From contig CALGGR010000082.1 in NCBI GenBank assembly GCA_937915755.1, positions 1 through 8,797 of the forward strand: DNA of 8,797 nt. The letters are read 5' to 3'. The DNA is from an uncultured Fretibacterium sp. (GTDB lineage Bacteria; Synergistota; Synergistia; Synergistales; Aminobacteriaceae). The position numbers were made by a program, and so were the translations under genes. The notes under the pieces are model-generated. The model did no database searches. It had not been told where the DNA came from and was given only the letters and a program-made list of their open reading frames with translations. Of this stretch, positions 5,959-8,797 are shown one piece after another (the first letter of the stretch is position 1; each line of letters begins with the position of its first letter).

Positions 5959-7844
5959 TTGGAAAAATTCCTAAGCCTCGCAGGGACGGCAGAAGCAGTT
6001 TTAAGGCACTAATAAATTACTGTCTTGGAGTTACGGGACATTCTACGGGCGCAGTTTTATACGCTGGAAAACAAAATATTAATGACTTCAAAACGGCGGC
6101 AATTGAAATGGAATCTTTAGCTATTGAGAGCGTGAGATGTAAAACTCCGGCGTTCCATTTTATTTTGTCGTGGCGTTCACAGGAAAGCCCAACGAATGAA
6201 CAAGTTGACGAAGCTGTAAATATTGCGCTAAAAGAATTGAACTTAGAAAACTGTCAGGCAGTTTGGGGCTTGCAGTCCGACACAGATAATTTGCACGTTC
6301 ATGTTGCAGTTAATCGAATTTCGCCGGAAACTTTTAAGGCCGTAAAACCTGCCGGAGGTTACAGCAAAAAAGCTCTTGAAAAAGCAGCGCGGAAAATCGA
6401 ACTTGCTCAGGGTTGGGAAATTGAAAACACTGGACGTTACGAAATAAATTCATTGGGAGAAATTTTCGAGAAAAAAGAAATTTCAAAAAACGAAATTTCT
6501 CAGACATCGCGAGATGTCGAAGCTCATACAGGATTTGAAAGTATTGAGCGTATTGCTAAACGTGAAATTGCACCGATTTTGGAGCAAGCCGTATCATGGG
6601 AAGAACTTCATAAAGCTCTTGCGCAACATGGATTTACGTTAAAAGTGCGAGGTAATGGCGCGGTCTTGCAGTCGTCCGGCACTAATTTGAAACTATCGAG
6701 TGTTTCAAGAAAATGTAGTTTTACACAATTAAAGCACCGATTAGGCACTTATATTTCACCTGATGAGAACCTTGTCGTGCGCAATCTTGCACCAATAAGA
6801 ATTTTACGAGAACCAATAGTGAACTCGATAAATTTATCATGGAAAAAATATCAATCGGAGCGAAATAATTATTTTCAAACAAAAAACGCAGCGATAAAAA
6901 AATTACGTGAACTTCAAAAAGAAGAACGCCAAAAATTATATTTTCGTCAGAAAGAAAACCGTTCGGATTTATTTTCCAAAGGCTGGAGGGGTCATTGGAA
7001 AGAATTTAATCAGCTAAAAAGCATTTTAGCGTTTGTTCAACAAAAAGAGCGTCTTGATTTAAGAGAAAGTCAAAATGACGAACTTCAAGAACTAAAATCG
7101 CATTTCTTAAAAATTTTTCCGTCATTCAGAGATTGGCTCGCGAATCAAAACGATGAAAATTTATATCGTTTGTATCGTTATCCTGGACAATTTATATTGT
7201 CGCCCGAACAGTCAGGAATAAAAATCGATAAAACTCAAAAAATAGATTTACGAAATTACAAAGCAAGGCGCGGAGCAAGCGGCAGTGTTCTTTATTGTCG
7301 TGAAGGAAGTTTTACGGCGGATTTTTCGGACATGGGCAAAAGAATTATATTAAATAAGAAGAAACTTACAGAAGAATCCGTAGCGGCGGCTTTACAACTC
7401 GCTAATCAAAAATGGGGCGCAACTCAAATTAACGGAAACGCTGAATATAAAGAACTTTGCATTAAAGCGGCTGTGAAATACGGCTTAAAAATTTCAAATC
7501 CCGATTTAGCGGCTGAAGTTGAAAGACGTCGACAGGCATTAAGACAAAGAAATAGCGTTGTTACTGTCGAAGAAATTTCAAAATTAAATTTAGTCGAAAA
7601 TCCCAAAATTTACGTCAATCCGCGCAAAGACAATCAGCAGTACACGGGGCGAATAGTCCATATTGACGAAAATCGCGGTTATTGCGTGCAGTTAGTCGGA
7701 CAACAGAGTTTATTTGTTCACAGGCTTGAAAAACTTGAACGTCCGCCGTTAAAGGGCGAGACGCTAAAAATTTCATATTCAGATGAGAATCATCGGGCAA
7801 AAATTCAGTGCGAAGAAGTCCGCAAAAGGATTCAGAGCCTATAA
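5955..7844 (+). CDS. traI: TraI-type MOB_P relaxase with LPD7 and KfrB-like C-terminal domains
   Basis: This 629-residue enzyme would nick oriT and stay bound to the 5' end. Motif I has Tyr22 (SSFKALINYC), the same position as the RP4 TraI catalytic tyrosine. AFHFILSW (66-73) precedes motif II. Motif III reads SDTDNLHVHVAVNR (108-121) and keeps the HxH pair (114, 116), but the usual first histidine before Asp109 is Gln/Ser. Residues 194-268 (SWEELHKALAQHGFTLK and a following RLG) match the TraI middle region. Residues about 290-385 are charged and helical. Residues 440-530 resemble LPD7 (GSVLYCREG, AALQLANQKWG, ISNPDLAAEVERR). Residues 562-618 resemble a KfrB domain (YTGRIVHID, VQLVGQQSLFVH). 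No primase or helicase motifs are seen. RP4 TraI is 732 residues. Translation is coupled to traJ by an ATGA overlap. Confidence 0.93.
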   Translation: MIGKIPKPRRDGRSSFKALINYCLGVTGHSTGAVLYAGKQNINDFKTAAIEMESLAIESVRCKTPAFHFILSWRSQESPTNEQVDEAVNIALKELNLENCQAVWGLQSDTDNLHVHVAVNRISPETFKAVKPAGGYSKKALEKAARKIELAQGWEIENTGRYEINSLGEIFEKKEISKNEISQTSRDVEAHTGFESIERIAKREIAPILEQAVSWEELHKALAQHGFTLKVRGNGAVLQSSGTNLKLSSVSRKCSFTQLKHRLGTYISPDENLVVRNLAPIRILREPIVNSINLSWKKYQSERNNYFQTKNAAIKKLRELQKEERQKLYFRQKENRSDLFSKGWRGHWKEFNQLKSILAFVQQKERLDLRESQNDELQELKSHFLKIFPSFRDWLANQNDENLYRLYRYPGQFILSPEQSGIKIDKTQKIDLRNYKARRGASGSVLYCREGSFTADFSDMGKRIILNKKKLTEESVAAALQLANQKWGATQINGNAEYKELCIKAAVKYGLKISNPDLAAEVERRRQALRQRNSVVTVEEISKLNLVENPKIYVNPRKDNQQYTGRIVHIDENRGYCVQLVGQQSLFVHRLEKLERPPLKGETLKISYSDENHRAKIQCEEVRKRIQSL

Positions 7845-7885
7845 AGATTTTTCGCCTGTAAAAGAAAAAGGAGGAATTTTTAATT

Positions 7886-8074
7886 ATGGACGAGAAATTA
7901 CAAGAAATTCTCGATTATTACGGAGCAAACTTAGACAACAGCGGCGAACCTGACGAAATGCCCGAATTTGAGGGAGTTGTAACGTTTCCGAGTCTCGAAG
8001 AAGAAATTTCGAGAAATCAGGAGTGGGCGCGAAAAGTCGAAAGCTGGAACAGGGACGGAGGCGAAAATTTATGA
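7886..8074 (+). CDS. Acidic 62-residue protein of unknown function, coupled to ardC
   Basis: I do not recognise this protein. AAAGGAGGAA precedes its ATG, and its stop overlaps the ardC start (ATGA), so it is very likely real and co-translated. It has 17 Asp/Glu against 5 Lys/Arg, no membrane segment and no cysteine. Residues 21-40 are especially acidic, and a charged C-terminal helix with two Trp residues (47 and 54) follows. It lies 41 bases after traI with no visible terminator between. Small acidic proteins can be DNA mimics or partners of their neighbour, but nothing here proves either. Confidence 0.75.
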   Translation: MDEKLQEILDYYGANLDNSGEPDEMPEFEGVVTFPSLEEEISRNQEWARKVESWNRDGGENL

Positions 8075-8797
8075 TTTCTTCAAAGGCTCAGGAATACCGC
8101 GATGAACTCGTAAAAAAATTATGCGAGGCTATGGAAAACGGCACAGCCCCGTGGCAAAAGACTTGGACTGACGGAGATGCGCCTTTTAATGCCGTGAGCG
8201 GCAGGTCTTATCGCGGAATAAACACGATAAATTTAGCTTTGCAAAGTCAGGCGTTAGGCCATGCCAGCGACCCTCGCTGGTGTACTTTTGACCAAGCAAA
8301 AGAAAAAGGCTGGCACGTAAAACAAGGCGAGAAAGGCACTCACGTTGAATTTTATAAATTTGATGAGAAGCCGAAATTTGACGAGTTCGGTGCGCCTGTA
8401 CTTGACGCGGACGGCAAGCAGGAAGTTGAAAAGAGTGTTGTTGTAAGAAATTACGTTGTTTTTCACGCTTCACAGATTGAGGGAATACCGCCATATGAGC
8501 CGAAAGCCCGAAATCCTATTGAAGCAAACGAAAAAGCCGAGCGGATTTTGAAAGAATCGGGCGCAGAAATCAGGCACGGAGGCAACGAGGCTTTTTATAA
8601 CTTGACGGACGATTATATTCAAGTGCCTGAAAAAGGTCAGTTCAAGACTCAGGCCGATTATTACGCGACCGCGCTTCATGAAGTTGCCCACTGGACGGGA
8701 CACCCCAGTCGATTAAACCGTCCGACCTCAAACAACATGAAGTCCGAAACTTACGCCAAAGAAGAATTGGTAGCTGAAATCAGTTCGATGTTCGTTT
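8071..8797 (+). CDS. ardC: ArdC-type antirestriction protein, 3' end beyond the window
   Basis: The visible 242 residues cover the ssDNA-binding N-terminal ArdC domain (about 5-135; motifs GTAPWQKTW, 24-32, SGRSYRGIN, 43-51, and the segment WHVKQGEKGTHVEF, 81-94) and most of a zincin-like metallopeptidase domain. The latter has HEVAHWTGHPSRL (203-215, HExxH at 203-207) and EELVAEISS (231-239), which should hold the third zinc ligand. ArdC proteins protect incoming plasmid DNA from restriction; the same architecture occurs in TraC-type primases and other plasmid proteins, so a longer polyvalent protein is possible. The frame is open to the right edge. The ATG overlaps the upstream stop codon. 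Its sampled GC (about 43%) is higher than that of traI. Confidence 0.92.
   Translation, partial: MISSKAQEYRDELVKKLCEAMENGTAPWQKTWTDGDAPFNAVSGRSYRGINTINLALQSQALGHASDPRWCTFDQAKEKGWHVKQGEKGTHVEFYKFDEKPKFDEFGAPVLDADGKQEVEKSVVVRNYVVFHASQIEGIPPYEPKARNPIEANEKAERILKESGAEIRHGGNEAFYNLTDDYIQVPEKGQFKTQADYYATALHEVAHWTGHPSRLNRPTSNNMKSETYAKEELVAEISSMFV

Noticed and set aside
6477..6518. Repeated GAAATTTC and a GACATC-GCGA-GATGTC hairpin inside traI
   Set aside because: GAAATTTC follows from Glu-Ile-Ser codons and recurs elsewhere in the window; the short hairpin lies in coding sequence with no sign of a role.
7424..7800. Minus-strand open frames inside traI
   Set aside because: They lie opposite well-matched LPD7 and KfrB-like coding sequence and have no recognisable motifs.
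7845..7885. Terminator or promoter between traI and the small acidic gene
   Set aside because: The 41-base gap has no inverted repeat with a T-run and no promoter-like pair; only the ribosome binding site is clear.
8186..8703. Minus-strand open frames opposite ardC
   Set aside because: The plus-strand ArdC frame has clear domain motifs throughout, so these are shadows.

Overview
The window is most of a conjugation module of the IncP (RP4/RK2) type, probably from a plasmid or an integrative conjugative element. The TrbB-TrbC-TrbD-TrbE set belongs to a secretion apparatus that spans two membranes, so a diderm host is likely. Strong Shine-Dalgarno sequences and an AT-rich relaxase half would fit a low-GC diderm such as a Negativicute or Synergistota member, but nothing here fixes the taxon.

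Layout. A divergent intergenic region (5397-5658) with nested inverted repeats is the candidate origin of transfer. Leftwards, on the minus strand, runs one tightly packed series: traK-like (4878-5396), traL (4172-4876), traM-like (3594-4169), a small XRE-type regulator (3263-3547), trbB (2296-3270), trbC (1874-2218), trbD (1554-1877) and trbE (1-1483, running off the left edge). Rightwards, on the plus strand, runs traJ (5659-5958), the traI relaxase (5955-7844), an acidic 62-residue protein (7886-8074) and an ardC-type antirestriction gene (8071-8797, running off the right edge). There is no gene-free stretch longer than 262 bases, and no RNA gene, CRISPR array, insertion sequence or transposase was seen.

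How the parts work together. TraJ, TraK and the TraI relaxase would form the relaxosome at oriT. TraI nicks one strand and pilots it to the secretion channel. TrbB, TrbD and TrbE power or line that channel, and TrbC is the pilin precursor. The TraL ATPase and TraM membrane protein are accessory. ArdC would protect incoming DNA from restriction. The coupling protein (TraG), TrbF-TrbL and the TraF peptidase are not in the window.

Most unusual points. (1) trbE carries an in-frame TAG at codon 107, with intact TrbE sequence in the same frame on both sides. (2) In RP4 traK-L-M and trbA-B-C-D-E belong to two separate regions; here they form one continuous series, with the XRE gene in the place of trbA. 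(3) Base composition is mosaic: sampled 60-base lines of trbB-trbE are about 40-57% GC, while traK, traL and parts of traI are about 25-40%. (4) The relaxase keeps Tyr22 and the HxH pair but lacks the first histidine of motif III, and its C-terminus looks like LPD7 plus a KfrB-like domain.
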